From: Pseudomonas sp. B28(2017) | Lineage (GTDB): Bacteria > Pseudomonadota > Gammaproteobacteria > Pseudomonadales > Pseudomonadaceae | Reading direction: 5' to 3' | NCBI RefSeq assembly: GCF_002113025.1 | Contig: NZ_NEJH01000002.1 | Location: 62,001-126,000 of the forward strand | Length of the DNA: 64,000 nt | In this document: positions 55,650 to 64,000 of the stretch, in pieces | How positions within the stretch are numbered: the first letter of the stretch is position 1 | Layout of the letters: each line of letters starts with the position of its first letter | Program-made: the position numbers and the translations under genes | The notes under the pieces: generated by a model | What the model was told of the DNA's origin: nothing | The model's database searches: none | The model's input: the letters and a program-made list of their open reading frames with translations, nothing else

Positions 55650-55771
55650 GAAAACCTCAAGGATCGAAAAAAGACGAAGGGATCTTAACCAGCAAGCGAG
55701 GGCTATACAGCACCCATTCCGGCCAAAAGTACTGACAGAAGAGCCGCACAGGTTTCATGCCGAACATAAAA

Positions 55772-55803
55772 ACCCTGTGGGAGCAGACCCGTTCCCACAT
55801 TAG
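55772..55803. repeat. Degenerate REP palindrome
   Basis: CCTGTGGGAGCAGACCCGTTCCCAC is a diverged REP hairpin just before the end of the CHAD gene. It may act as that gene's 3' mRNA end. Confidence 0.6.
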
Positions 55804-55816
55804 TTCTCCGGCGTTT

Positions 55817-56575
55817 TCAGGGTTTGAAACAGGCCTTACTGAGCTTTTCCAGCACTCGGTCTGCACGACTTTCGGCCTCGGCCATGGTGGCTGTCCAGAC
55901 CGCAACACAGGGTTGCAAGTCCGCTTCCTGTTCAGCCATGGCCAGCCATTGCACGCAATCGTGCCAATCACCCAGCGCACCCTGGGCCGATTTCAACCGG
56001 GGCATGGCTGCTTTCGGTAAACGGTCCAGTTCGGGGTAAGCGTCGATGCTATAGCGCACCCGCTTGATCAGCAGGCGCAAGCGATGACGGTCGTGGGCCG
56101 GGTCGTGCAGTGCCTCGTCGAGTATTTTCCACTGTTTGCCCAAGCGCTTTTCGATGCGCTTGCGCAGGCCCTTGAGCAATCCCTGGCGCTGGGCGGCACG
56201 CAGAAAACGCGGAAACGCATCGAGGACGATCAGCAATTGCGCAAGCTCCGGGCTGGCCGCAACGGCCGGATAGGCTTCGGCCATTTGCGCCATGCGCCGC
56301 TGTGCGGCTTGGGGTTGATGGTGCTGGAGCAGGTACGCCGCCAGCACTTCACGATCACGCAATGGCGTGGTCAGCTCGCCCACCCGGGAGGCTGCCGCTT
56401 CCAGTTGTTCGACACCGGGCAGCCCGCGCAAAGGCCGCAACAGGCTGCGTAACCGACGCATGGTTGTGCGCAGATCGTGTAACGCTTCAGGGTCAGTACG
56501 TTCTTTCAAGCGGGCCTGACAGGCCAGCAGACGAACTTCCAAGCCCAGAATTGTAGCCACCAACCGATTGATCAT
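55817..56575 (-). CDS. CHAD domain protein
   Basis: A 252-residue all-helical CHAD protein. It is rich in His, Arg and Lys with the conserved LHDLRTTMRRLRSLLRPLRG (phosphate-binding basic helix) and HRLRLLIKRVRYSIDAY motifs. CHAD domains bind polyphosphate and occur with CYTH-type triphosphatases. No CYTH domain or polyphosphate kinase gene is adjacent. Stand-alone gene between a REP and a lipoprotein gene. Confidence 0.88.
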   Translation of the reverse strand: MINRLVATILGLEVRLLACQARLKERTDPEALHDLRTTMRRLRSLLRPLRGLPGVEQLEAAASRVGELTTPLRDREVLAAYLLQHHQPQAAQRRMAQMAEAYPAVAASPELAQLLIVLDAFPRFLRAAQRQGLLKGLRKRIEKRLGKQWKILDEALHDPAHDRHRLRLLIKRVRYSIDAYPELDRLPKAAMPRLKSAQGALGDWHDCVQWLAMAEQEADLQPCVAVWTATMAEAESRADRVLEKLSKACFKP

Positions 56576-56675
56576 GGGGGGTTACTCCGTAAACAGCGCC
56601 AGGCTCCAGGCTACGAGCGGCAAGCCCGATGAGCATTGCAACTCGTAGCTTAGAGCCTGACGCTGCTTTTTGCCT

Positions 56676-56954
56676 TCAACGCCCCGCGCGCGATTCACGA
56701 ATATAGAAACGGGCCTTCTCGGCCTTGTGGGAGCAGCCCTCGAATCCCTCGAATTGCTGCTGGGTCTTGGCCGCGGTCAACAGCGACAAGGCTTTGGAGT
56801 AGCTGACGGTCCCGGCGAAACCTTCGGCCTTGGCCAGGTCCAGCTCATGCCAGGCGGCATCGAGCTGGCTGCCACAGCTGTCGCGGTAGGCGGTTTTGCC
56901 AGCACAACCGGCGAGCGCCAGGGCAATCAATGGCACGCAGATCCAGGCTTTCAT
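56676..56954 (-). CDS. Small lipoprotein
   Basis: A 92-residue predicted lipoprotein: signal peptide ending LAGC (C17), then a short helical domain (about 25-80) with two further Cys (SCGS and GCSH) that could form a disulfide. The second of two tandem ATGs (56954) has GGAG six bases upstream. No family recognised beyond Pseudomonas-conserved hypothetical. Function unknown. Confidence 0.75.
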   Translation of the reverse strand: MKAWICVPLIALALAGCAGKTAYRDSCGSQLDAAWHELDLAKAEGFAGTVSYSKALSLLTAAKTQQQFEGFEGCSHKAEKARFYIRESRAGR

Positions 56955-57175
56955 CATTCACTCCTCAAAGATAGGTCAACAGTCGTGCAGGTAAGACGGT
57001 GCGGCACCTGAAAAGTGCCGTTGGTCCCCTGTGCAAACTATAGCGCCGACGAGAATAATCATGTGCCGCCATGGAGTGTCGAAAATACGACGCTCCTGCC
57101 CCATCGAACGACCATGGCGATTGAAGCATGACCCCCGATGGGTGCATTGTTGAATCATTCAAACGAGGGCGATTC

Positions 57176-58213
57176 ATGAAAAAGCGTGTCGCACTGGTAT
57201 TGGGCTCGGGTGGAGCCCGGGGTTATGCGCATATTGGGGTCATTGAAGAGATCGAACGGCGCGGCTATGACATCGCCTGTGTCGCCGGTTGCTCCATGGG
57301 CGCGGTGGTGGGCGGAATCTACGCCGCCGGCAAACTCAATGATTACCGCGACTGGATCGAGAGCCTGGACTATCTCGACGTGCTGCGTCTGGTGGACGTC
57401 AGTTTTCGTCTGGGGGCGATTCGTGGCGAGAAAATCTTCGGGCAAATCCGCAAGATCGTCGGCGAGATCAACATCGAAGATTTGCGTATCCCCTACACGG
57501 CCGTTGCCGCCGACCTGACCAACCAGCAGGAAATCTGGTTCCAGGAAGGTTGTCTGCATCAGGCAATGCGCGCCTCGGCAGCGATTCCCAGCCTGTTCAC
57601 CCCGGTGATGCAGGGTAACCGCATGCTGGTGGATGGTGGCATTCTCAACCCGCTGCCGATCGTACCGGTGGTGTCGAGCCATTGCGATTTGATCATCGCG
57701 GTCAACCTCAACTCCACCAACCAGCGCCACTATCAATTGCCGGTCATCCAGCGTCCCGCCGCCTTCAAGACCCGCTTCGACAGCCTGATCAACTCCCTGG
57801 GTTCGAAGCTGCCGTTCCGCCGCAAACAGGCCGAGCAACTGTTGATCCTGGAACAGGAGGCCTTGAAAGCCGAAGGTGCGGATTTCAACCCTTGGATCGA
57901 ATCCGCCGAGCCCGACGCGCAGCAGCCCGCGGCTGCTCCGGAAACCAGTGGCGCTCCCCGCTCCGCCACCGGTTCGTTCATCATCGACAACGTAGGACCG
58001 GCATCCTTGCTGGACTTGATCAACCAGAGCTTCGAGGTGATGCAGACGTCGCTTGCACAGTACAAGATTGCCGGGTATCCGCCGGACATCCTGATCAACG
58101 TGCCCAAACGCGTGTGCCGGTTTTTCGAATTCTACAAGGCGCCGGAGCTCATCGCGTTGGGAAGGGAAATTGCTCGGGATACGCTGGATCGGTATGAGAA
58201 TGAGCAGAACTGA
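57176..58213 (+). CDS. Patatin-like phospholipase (RssA/NTE-like)
   Basis: A 345-residue patatin: oxyanion motif GSGGARG (10-16), GCSMG with catalytic Ser S40, and the DGG motif with Asp at 153. The C-terminal third (about 230-345) is charged with a Pro/Ala-rich linker. No signal peptide; probably a cytoplasmic or membrane-associated acyl hydrolase. GAGGG seven bases before ATG 57176 fixes the start. It ends 30 bases before convergent kdpE. Confidence 0.9.
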   Translation: MKKRVALVLGSGGARGYAHIGVIEEIERRGYDIACVAGCSMGAVVGGIYAAGKLNDYRDWIESLDYLDVLRLVDVSFRLGAIRGEKIFGQIRKIVGEINIEDLRIPYTAVAADLTNQQEIWFQEGCLHQAMRASAAIPSLFTPVMQGNRMLVDGGILNPLPIVPVVSSHCDLIIAVNLNSTNQRHYQLPVIQRPAAFKTRFDSLINSLGSKLPFRRKQAEQLLILEQEALKAEGADFNPWIESAEPDAQQPAAAPETSGAPRSATGSFIIDNVGPASLLDLINQSFEVMQTSLAQYKIAGYPPDILINVPKRVCRFFEFYKAPELIALGREIARDTLDRYENEQN

Positions 58214-58243
58214 ACGCCTGATAGTCACCACAAAATTTCAAAA

Positions 58244-58933
58244 CTACTCACTCAACAACCGATACCCCACCCCCGCCTCGGTCACGATGAACCGGGGTCG
58301 AGTCGGGTCATCCGCCAGTTTCTGGCGCAAGTGCCCGACCACGATGCGCAGGTAGTGAGTGTCTTCGGTGTGCGTCGGCCCCCAGATGTCCTTGAGCAAT
58401 TGCTGCTGGGTGATCACCCGCCCGGGATACCGCGCCAGTTGCGCCAGCACGGCGTATTCCTTGCGAGTCAGTGCAACTTCGGTACCGTCGAGCAGTACCC
58501 GGCGATACGCCAGGTCGACCGTCAATGGACCGAAGGCCAGCGCCGCTTGCTGCACCTCGCCGACGGGCGCCTGGCGCAACAATGCACGAATCCGCGCCAG
58601 GAACTCCTGAATGCCGAACGGCTTGGTCACGTAGTCATTGGCGCCGCCATCCAGGGCCTCGACTTTCTGCCCTTCACCGGCGCGCACGGAGAGCACCAGC
58701 ACGGGCACCGTCGACCACTCGCGAAAATCGCGCAATACCTGTTGGCCGTCCATGTCCGGCAAGCCCAGGTCGAGCACCAGCAAGTCCGGTTTGTTCAATG
58801 CAGCTTGTGCCAATCCTTCACTGCCGGTGCCGGCCTCCAGCACTTTATAGCCCTGGGAAGCGAGGCTGATGCGCAGGAACTTGCGGATCTGCGGTTCGTC
58901 GTCGATGACCAAAATGGTCGCGGTCTGGCTCAT
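58244..58933 (-). CDS. kdpE: Response regulator KdpE
   Basis: A 229-residue OmpR-family regulator. Receiver with acidic DDE (11-13), D55 (LVLDLGLPDMDG) and KP (VTKPFG); winged-helix DNA-binding domain (about 130-229; LTRKEYAVLAQLARYPGRVITQQQLL, HYLRIVVGHLRQKL). It normally activates kdpFABC at low K+ with KdpD. Located 47 bases after kdpD. Confidence 0.95.
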   Translation of the reverse strand: MSQTATILVIDDEPQIRKFLRISLASQGYKVLEAGTGSEGLAQAALNKPDLLVLDLGLPDMDGQQVLRDFREWSTVPVLVLSVRAGEGQKVEALDGGANDYVTKPFGIQEFLARIRALLRQAPVGEVQQAALAFGPLTVDLAYRRVLLDGTEVALTRKEYAVLAQLARYPGRVITQQQLLKDIWGPTHTEDTHYLRIVVGHLRQKLADDPTRPRFIVTEAGVGYRLLSE

Positions 58934-58980
58934 GAATTCATATCAATACAAAGAAGTGGCAGAGAGTAGCGCAAGCACGA

Positions 58981-61632
58981 TCAGGCTTCACTCTCGTATC
59001 CCGGCTGAGCCTGTAGCGGCAGGTGCAACGTGATGCAGGTGCCGCGCCCCTCGATGCCGTCGGCAACGCTGATGCGCCCGCCATGAGCACCGACCATGCC
59101 CTGACAAATCGCCAGCCCCAGCCCGGTCCCCTGCCCGCCACGATCACCCCGCGCCGCGGTGTAGAACATGTCGAAAATCTTCGCCCGCTCCTCCTCCGGA
59201 ATCCCCGGGCCCTCGTCGCTGACCGAAAAAAACAGCTCACTGTCATCAGTCCCGGCGCGCAATTGCAAACGCCCGTGGGACGGCGAAAACCGCGCGGCGT
59301 TTTCCAGCACGTTGATCAGTGCCTGCTCGATCAGTGCGGCATGCACGAACAGCAACGGTAACTCGGCCGGCACGTCGGTACTGACCTGCAACGGCGCAAG
59401 GACTGTACGCAGACGATTGAGCGCACTGCCGACGATGTCTGCCGGCGATACCCAGTCCCGCGCCAGCTTCAGGGCACCGTGGCCGAGCCGGGTCATATCG
59501 AGCAGGTTTTGAATGTAGCGGTCAAGGCGCTCGGCTTCATCGCGAGTTCCTTCGAGCAGTTCACGTCGATCCTCCAGCGGGATCGCTTCACCCAGGGCCA
59601 GCAGGCTATCGATACTGCCGCGCATGGATGTCAACGGTGTACGTAAATCGTGGGACACCGAAGCCAGCAAGGCACTGCGCAACTGCTCGGTTTCCCCGTG
59701 CAGACGCGCCGCTTCCAGATCATCGGCCAGTTGTGCCCGGGCCAGCGCCTGGGCCAGTGGTTGGGTCAGCGCGGTCAACAAGCGTCGGCGCTGGCCGCTC
59801 AGGGTCTGGCCTTCCCTGGCGCGCACGCCGAGCAACGCCAGCGGGCCGTCCTCCACCGATAATGGCCACCACCACCAGCGACCGAACGGCAAGGTGCCGG
59901 TACCCGCACCCGCCGATTGATCGTGCTGCCAGGCCCAATCGGCGGCGGCGCGTTCGGCTTCGGTGAACGCCAGCGGGCCACCGGTTTCGACTTTCCAGCC
60001 GTTTTGCCCGTCGCGATTGAGCAGGCACAACTGCGCATCTCTCCAACCGTTGAGGTGCTGGGCGGCCGCGCTGACCACGGCCTGGCGGTCGGTGGCGGCG
60101 GTCAGTTTGCGTGACAGGTCGAGCAATTCGGTGGTCTCTTCCTGGGTGTCGCGCAGGGCCTGCAATTGCCGGCGCTGGCGCGCCGCGAGATTGCCGGTGA
60201 GGGCCGCCATCAGCAGGAAGAACAGCAAGGTCAGCACGTCTTCTTCGCGCTGGATGCTGAGAGAGAAAGTCGGTGGAATGAACAGAAAATCATAGGTCAG
60301 GAACGACAGCGCCGCACAGGCCAGAGCCGGCCCCAGACTGCTGCGCACCGCCACCAGCAACACGGCGGCGAGGAACACCAGTGAAATATTTGGCAGCGGC
60401 AGAACACTCGCCACGGCCCAGGCCAGGGCGCTGGCCAGAACCGTCGCGACCACGGCCAACGCATAGTCGAACCAGACCAGTGAATGCATCGACCGCTGAT
60501 GGGGTTGATGCTGCTGGTGATCGCTGTCGAGAACGTTGATTTCCAGTCCGCGGGCATTGCGCAACAGCCGCGCCGCCAGCCCGCCACCGAACAGACGTCG
60601 GCGCAAGCGCGGTCGGGACTGGCCGACCAGCACCAGGCTGGCACGACGTTCGGCGGCATGCTGAATCAAGGTTTTCGCCACCTCACCAGCGCGCAGCAAC
60701 ACCACTTCCCCCCCCAACCGTTCGGCCAGTTGCTGGGCGCTTTGCAGGCGCAGGCGCGACTGTTCGTCCCGCACGCGGCCGTTGTCCACGTGCACCAGGC
60801 TCCAGGGCAAGTGCCGCCGTTGGGCCACGCGACTGGCATGCCGTACCAGACGCTCGGCCTGGGCATCACCGTCGACCCCTACCAGCAAACGCCCGCGCAC
60901 CGCTGGCGCCGCTTGACCGAGTTGGCGATAGCCTTGGGCCAGATCGTTATCGACCTGAGCCGCCGCGGTTTGCATCGCCAGTTCGCGCAGGGCTGTCAGG
61001 TTGGTCTGGGAAAAGAACGCGTCGATGGCCGCCCGCGCCTGCTCCGGCACATAGACCTTGCCGTCACGCAGGCGCTCCAGCAGTTCCCGTGGCGGCAAGT
61101 CGATCAGCAGCAGTTCGTAGGCCTCCTGCAATACCCAGTCCGGCAGGGTTTCGCGGACCTGCACGCCGGTAATGCCGCGCACCTGATCGTTGAGGCTTTC
61201 CAGATGCTGGACGTTGACCGTGGTGTACACGTCAATGCCGGCGGCGAGCAGCTCCTGGATGTCCTGCCAGCGTTTTTCGTGGCGGCTGCCGGGTGCGTTG
61301 GTGTGCGCCAGTTCGTCGACCAGCACCAGTTTCGGTTTGACTTTGATCAGACCGTCGAGATCCATCTCTTCGAGCAACACGCCACGGTATTCCGAGCGCA
61401 CCAACGGCTGCTGCGGCAAGCCGCCAAGCAGTGCTTCGGTTTCGGCCCGGCCGTGGGTTTCGACGACGCCGGCAATGACTTTCACCCCTTGGCGTAACTG
61501 GGTGTGGGCCGCTTGCAACATGGCGTAGGTCTTGCCCACCCCCGGCGCGGCGCCGAGAAATACCTTGAGCCGGCCACGACCATCGCGGGGCAGGTCTGCT
61601 AACAGCGCGTCGGCGCGGCCGGAGTTGCTCAT
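58981..61632 (-). CDS. kdpD: Sensor histidine kinase KdpD
   Basis: An 883-residue kinase. N-terminal KdpD domain with Walker A GAAPGVGKT (27-35) and DELAHTNAPGSRH; Usp-like domain (about 245-370; LVGVDGDAQAERLVRHA, VLVGQSRPRLRRRLFGG); four closely spaced helices of DUF4118 (about 390-490); GAF-like domain; HisKA with VSHDLRTPLTSM; HATPase (DEGPGIPEEE, GTGLGLAIC). It senses K+ limitation and turgor. ATG 61632 begins MSNSGRAD; 61647 is a weaker alternative. No kdpFABC genes lie upstream, where an EamA exporter gene is found instead. Confidence 0.95.
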   Translation of the reverse strand: MSNSGRADALLADLPRDGRGRLKVFLGAAPGVGKTYAMLQAAHTQLRQGVKVIAGVVETHGRAETEALLGGLPQQPLVRSEYRGVLLEEMDLDGLIKVKPKLVLVDELAHTNAPGSRHEKRWQDIQELLAAGIDVYTTVNVQHLESLNDQVRGITGVQVRETLPDWVLQEAYELLLIDLPPRELLERLRDGKVYVPEQARAAIDAFFSQTNLTALRELAMQTAAAQVDNDLAQGYRQLGQAAPAVRGRLLVGVDGDAQAERLVRHASRVAQRRHLPWSLVHVDNGRVRDEQSRLRLQSAQQLAERLGGEVVLLRAGEVAKTLIQHAAERRASLVLVGQSRPRLRRRLFGGGLAARLLRNARGLEINVLDSDHQQHQPHQRSMHSLVWFDYALAVVATVLASALAWAVASVLPLPNISLVFLAAVLLVAVRSSLGPALACAALSFLTYDFLFIPPTFSLSIQREEDVLTLLFFLLMAALTGNLAARQRRQLQALRDTQEETTELLDLSRKLTAATDRQAVVSAAAQHLNGWRDAQLCLLNRDGQNGWKVETGGPLAFTEAERAAADWAWQHDQSAGAGTGTLPFGRWWWWPLSVEDGPLALLGVRAREGQTLSGQRRRLLTALTQPLAQALARAQLADDLEAARLHGETEQLRSALLASVSHDLRTPLTSMRGSIDSLLALGEAIPLEDRRELLEGTRDEAERLDRYIQNLLDMTRLGHGALKLARDWVSPADIVGSALNRLRTVLAPLQVSTDVPAELPLLFVHAALIEQALINVLENAARFSPSHGRLQLRAGTDDSELFFSVSDEGPGIPEEERAKIFDMFYTAARGDRGGQGTGLGLAICQGMVGAHGGRISVADGIEGRGTCITLHLPLQAQPGYESEA

Positions 61633-61921
61633 GCTTGGGGGGCTCATTTTTCAGATAGATATTGATGTGGTGATGCTGAGGCCGTCTTCGCGAGCAGGCT
61701 CGCTCCCACAGGGGATTTTCATTTTTCACAAATCCAGTGTGGGAGATTCTATGGTTGAGGGGAAGCCCTCAACCGGCTTTTGGCTGGTCAACAGCCAGAA
61801 TCGGGCTTTGTCCCCCTCCTCCCTTTAAAGTCCACCCATACAAGAGGGCTTGCTCGCGAAGACAGTTGATCACACGCCAAAAATCACAAAGACCCGGAGC
61901 ATGGCTCCAGGCCTTTTCGGA
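61633..61921. repeat. Gap upstream of kdpD with REP elements
   Basis: In place of kdpC, this 289-base gap holds a REP (CTTCGCGAGCAGGCTCGCTC from about 61687), a half REP (GTGTGGGAG at 61737), an AACCGG/CCGGTT-type hairpin and another half REP (GCTTGCTCGCGAAGAC at about 61848). No remnant of kdpFABC is recognisable. The order REP - gap - REP marks this as a site of past rearrangement or insertion. Confidence 0.65.
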
Positions 61922-62785
61922 TTACGCGGTTTTACGGAAGACGAATACCAGACCGACGATGATCAACAGCATGCCGAACAGGCTCAACATCGCCAGACGA
62001 TTGCCGAAGATCAGAAAGTCCATCACTGCCGTTACCGCCGGCACCAGGTAAAACAGGCTGGTGACATTCACCAGATTGCCTCGAGCAATCAAGCGATACA
62101 GCAACAACGTCGCCAGCACCGACACCACCAGCCCCATCCATAGCACCGGCAGGATGAAACCGCTGCCGTGTTCGAAGTGAAATGGCTGGAAGGGTACGAA
62201 AACCCCGCACAACAACAGCCCCGCGAGGTACTGTACCGGCAGCGTGCCGAGGGGATTGTCGGTGATGCGTTTCTGCATGATCGAACCGAACGTCATGCTC
62301 GCCAGCGCCAGCAAACCGAAAAGCATCCCGGCCAGCGACATCCCGGCCAGTCCGATGCCCTGATAGACCACCATGATCAACCCGGTCAGCCCCAGAGCCA
62401 GACCGGACATCCGGCTCCAGGAACGCTGACGTTCCATCAGCACCACGGTGAGAATCGGCTGCACGCCCATGATGGTCGCCATCACCCCGGGCGTGACTTT
62501 AAGGTCGAGGGCCAGCAGATAGAAAATCTGATAGGCCCCCAACAACACCACGCCGGTGGCCATCGCATACAGCATCGGTTTGCCGCCCTTGGGTAACTTC
62601 AGCTTGAGCAACGGCACCAGCAACACCAGGCCGCAAAGAGCGATGACGAAACGAAACATCAGGAAGGCGAAAGGCGAGGCGTGGGCCAACCCCCATTTGG
62701 AGAAAATCGCCCCGCTGCTCCACAGCAGAACGAACAGGCTCGTGGACGCCGCCGCGAGCGCGGACTTTTTTGAAAGGACAAACAT
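61922..62785 (-). CDS. EamA/DMT-family transporter
   Basis: A 287-residue drug/metabolite exporter with ten hydrophobic helices in two EamA repeats (FVLLWSSGAIFSKWGL near the start; FLLAxxS...LLLYRLIARG in the second). Possible amino-acid or metabolite exporter; no substrate can be given. AGGTGG before ATG 62785 sets the start (62794 would add three residues). Isolated on the minus strand between kdpD and the polysaccharide-type glycosyltransferase. Confidence 0.87.
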   Translation of the reverse strand: MFVLSKKSALAAASTSLFVLLWSSGAIFSKWGLAHASPFAFLMFRFVIALCGLVLLVPLLKLKLPKGGKPMLYAMATGVVLLGAYQIFYLLALDLKVTPGVMATIMGVQPILTVVLMERQRSWSRMSGLALGLTGLIMVVYQGIGLAGMSLAGMLFGLLALASMTFGSIMQKRITDNPLGTLPVQYLAGLLLCGVFVPFQPFHFEHGSGFILPVLWMGLVVSVLATLLLYRLIARGNLVNVTSLFYLVPAVTAVMDFLIFGNRLAMLSLFGMLLIIVGLVFVFRKTA

Positions 62786-63147
62786 GAATACCACCTGTAG
62801 TCAGGCAAAAAGCCAACTCAGCCGAAGCTGAAATTCAGTCGTTTTTTCAGGCAGGCAGGGGAACAGCAGAACGCAGCTGATCAGCCCGAAATGCCAACGC
62901 CTGGCGGTGAGATCACCGCGCACACTGGCGTGCGACTAACAGGAGGGGGGTAATGACTGATCTGCCCAGGCTGCTGTTTCCCGCACGGCACGACGCCAGC
63001 GTTGACCGCTGAATCGACTACCGCGTTGATGAGGGATGCAGGCATTGGGTTGATCTTCATTTGATGGATGGTCAGATGGTCCGCAAACCATCGAGCGCCG
63101 ACTATAACCAGCGCTCGACACAATTTGCAATGAGCCATGACAAGGAT
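62786..63147. other. Intergenic region with a short SD-led open frame
   Basis: This is a 362-base gap between the EamA gene and the glycosyltransferase gene, both on the minus strand. No known gene or clear terminator is seen. On the plus strand, a perfect AGGAGG (62941-62946) with six-base spacing precedes ATG 62953 and a 19-codon frame ending TGA at 63012. It may be chance or a leader peptide. Left of it, the sequence resembles the upstream end of the EamA transcript. Confidence 0.35.
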
Positions 63148-64000
63148 TTATACCCGTTCGGACTCACGGACAACGTCCCGCAAAATTTCTTCCATTTTGC
63201 TTTGAGAGGCGCTTGCCGAGTAAAACTCACGCACGTGAGCCAACGCATTGCTCCCCATATTCGTGGCGCGCTCAGGATCGTCGCACAGTTCGAGGACTGA
63301 TCGCACCAACGCCTGATCGTCGTCCGGAGAGAAAACCAATCCGGCTCCCGCCAGCGTCATGATCCGCTGTGCCTCACCGCGAACGCCGCAGATTACCGGT
63401 TTGGAGCACGCCATGTAATCCAGCAGTTTGGTCGGAATCGCACCTTCGAACAGAGGAATGTCCTGCAGTGTCACCAGGCAGATATCCGCTGCATTGAGGT
63501 AGGCGCTGGCTTCATGCTTGGGCACCGGATCGAGAAACAGAACGTTGTCCAGCTCCATGGCTTGCGCCATTGCCCTCAAGGGTCGGCTCATCATCCCGTC
63601 ACCAACAAGAACGAATAACACTTGCGGCTGGGACAGCAAGGCCTGGGCAGCCCTGAGCACGACCGCGATGTTGTTTGCCTCCCCGAGCGCACCAAAGTAC
63701 ATGACGACTTTACGATGTGCCCAGTCCATGCGTTGCCGGGTTTGCAGACGCAGTGTTTCATCAGGACGCAGCAAGTCGAAATCGACTCCACAAGTCACCA
63801 GTTCCACCTTGTCGTGTCGCCAGCCGCGATCGCGGATGTTCTGCTGGATACCTTCAGTCAGGGCGACGATGCGCCGGGATCTGTCATATAGCACCCGCTC
63901 GATCCAGCTCATGATCCGGATCAGATGACGATTGCGCAGGATACCCATCTGAACGGCGGACTCAGGCCAGATGTCACGTACTTCCAACACCATGGGAATA
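63148..64000 (-). CDS. Glycosyltransferase family 4 (WcaI/WbuB-type), 5' part outside window
   Basis: The last 281+ residues of a GT-B retaining glycosyltransferase; the frame stays open to the right edge, so the N-terminal acceptor domain is not in view. VLEVRDIWPESAVQMGILRN is the hallmark linker region of WbuB/WcaI-type N-acetylfucosamine or rhamnose transferases. VMYFGALGEANNI, LVGDGMM and IPTKLLDYMACSKPVICGVRGEAQ form the nucleotide-sugar domain, with Glu/EAQ near the expected E-x7-E motif. It suggests an O-antigen or exopolysaccharide cluster continuing beyond the window. The lower-coordinate end (63148) is its stop. Confidence 0.88.
   Translation of the reverse strand, partial: IPMVLEVRDIWPESAVQMGILRNRHLIRIMSWIERVLYDRSRRIVALTEGIQQNIRDRGWRHDKVELVTCGVDFDLLRPDETLRLQTRQRMDWAHRKVVMYFGALGEANNIAVVLRAAQALLSQPQVLFVLVGDGMMSRPLRAMAQAMELDNVLFLDPVPKHEASAYLNAADICLVTLQDIPLFEGAIPTKLLDYMACSKPVICGVRGEAQRIMTLAGAGLVFSPDDDQALVRSVLELCDDPERATNMGSNALAHVREFYSASASQSKMEEILRDVVRESERV

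Noticed and set aside
60484..61497. 337-codon plus-strand frame within kdpD
   Set aside because: Antisense shadow; kdpD is complete in the other direction.

Overview
The window reads as ordinary chromosomal DNA of a fluorescent Pseudomonas (P. fluorescens complex). It is GC-rich and densely coded on both strands. It carries oprI (Pseudomonas-type Braun lipoprotein), arginine-type EF-P with its rhamnosyltransferase EarP, a sagS-ospR-gpx-msrB block, tpm, ohrR-ohr, cysB, kdpDE and many copies of the 'GTGGGAGCGAGCNNGCTC' REP palindrome typical of this group. From memory, the order sagS ... htpX, tpm ... deaD ... DAHP synthase ... ohrR, ohr, efp, earP and oprI, L,D-transpeptidase, tesA, ABC transporter matches P. 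aeruginosa PAO1 PA2824-PA2858 in separate blocks. I see no rRNA, tRNA, CRISPR array, integrase, transposase or prophage.

Layout. 0.3-1.3 kb: yqjD/E/K-like membrane-protein operon. 1.5-2.8 kb: dgt dNTPase. 3.0-10.9 kb: a signalling cluster made of a stand-alone receiver protein, a BvgA/EvgA-type regulator, a BvgS/EvgS-type hybrid kinase and an HD-GYP c-di-GMP phosphodiesterase. 10.9-12.3 kb: methionine-sulfoxide reductase and an AAA ATPase. 12.4-17.7 kb: SagS hybrid kinase, then the thiol-peroxide stress group ospR-gpx and msrB, then an alanine-type aminotransferase. 18-24.4 kb: htpX, tpm, a DODA-type dioxygenase, deaD, an enoyl-CoA hydratase and a SpeE-like protein. 24.6-30.3 kb: class II DAHP synthase, YcaQ-like protein, DUF1127 protein, two LysR regulators and a TauE/SafE permease. 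30.3-32.6 kb: ohrR-ohr plus an exported esterase. 32.7-34.5 kb: efp-earP. 34.6-41.6 kb: small membrane protein, divergent Gre factor, cysB, UspA, 5'-nucleotidase, PanE-like reductase, thioredoxin-like protein, PilZ protein, class I DAHP synthase and GNAT.

42-49.1 kb: oprI facing an ErfK/YbiS-type L,D-transpeptidase that probably anchors it to peptidoglycan, a 0.9-kb repeat-rich gap, tesA divergent from a YbbA/YbbP exporter, and greB. 49.1-58.2 kb: DoxX, MltF-like lytic transglycosylase, TatD, chemoreceptor, thioesterase, CHAD protein, lipoprotein and patatin. 58.2-61.6 kb: kdpE-kdpD without kdpFABC beside them. 61.9-64 kb: EamA exporter and a glycosyltransferase cut by the window edge, possibly the start of a polysaccharide locus.

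Themes. (1) c-di-GMP and surface-attachment signalling: the BvgS-type relay with HD-GYP, SagS, PilZ and the chemoreceptor. (2) Peroxide and thiol stress: two one-cysteine-sensor MarR regulators with their peroxidases, plus both free and protein-bound Met-SO reductases. (3) Envelope maintenance. The least ordinary features are the four-gene relay/HD-GYP cluster with its RocR-like receiver lacking an EAL domain, the kdpDE pair without its pump, the Gre paralogue with an altered coiled-coil tip, a conserved operator block shared by ohrR and ohr, and a pair of inverted repeat elements between the L,D-transpeptidase gene and tesA.
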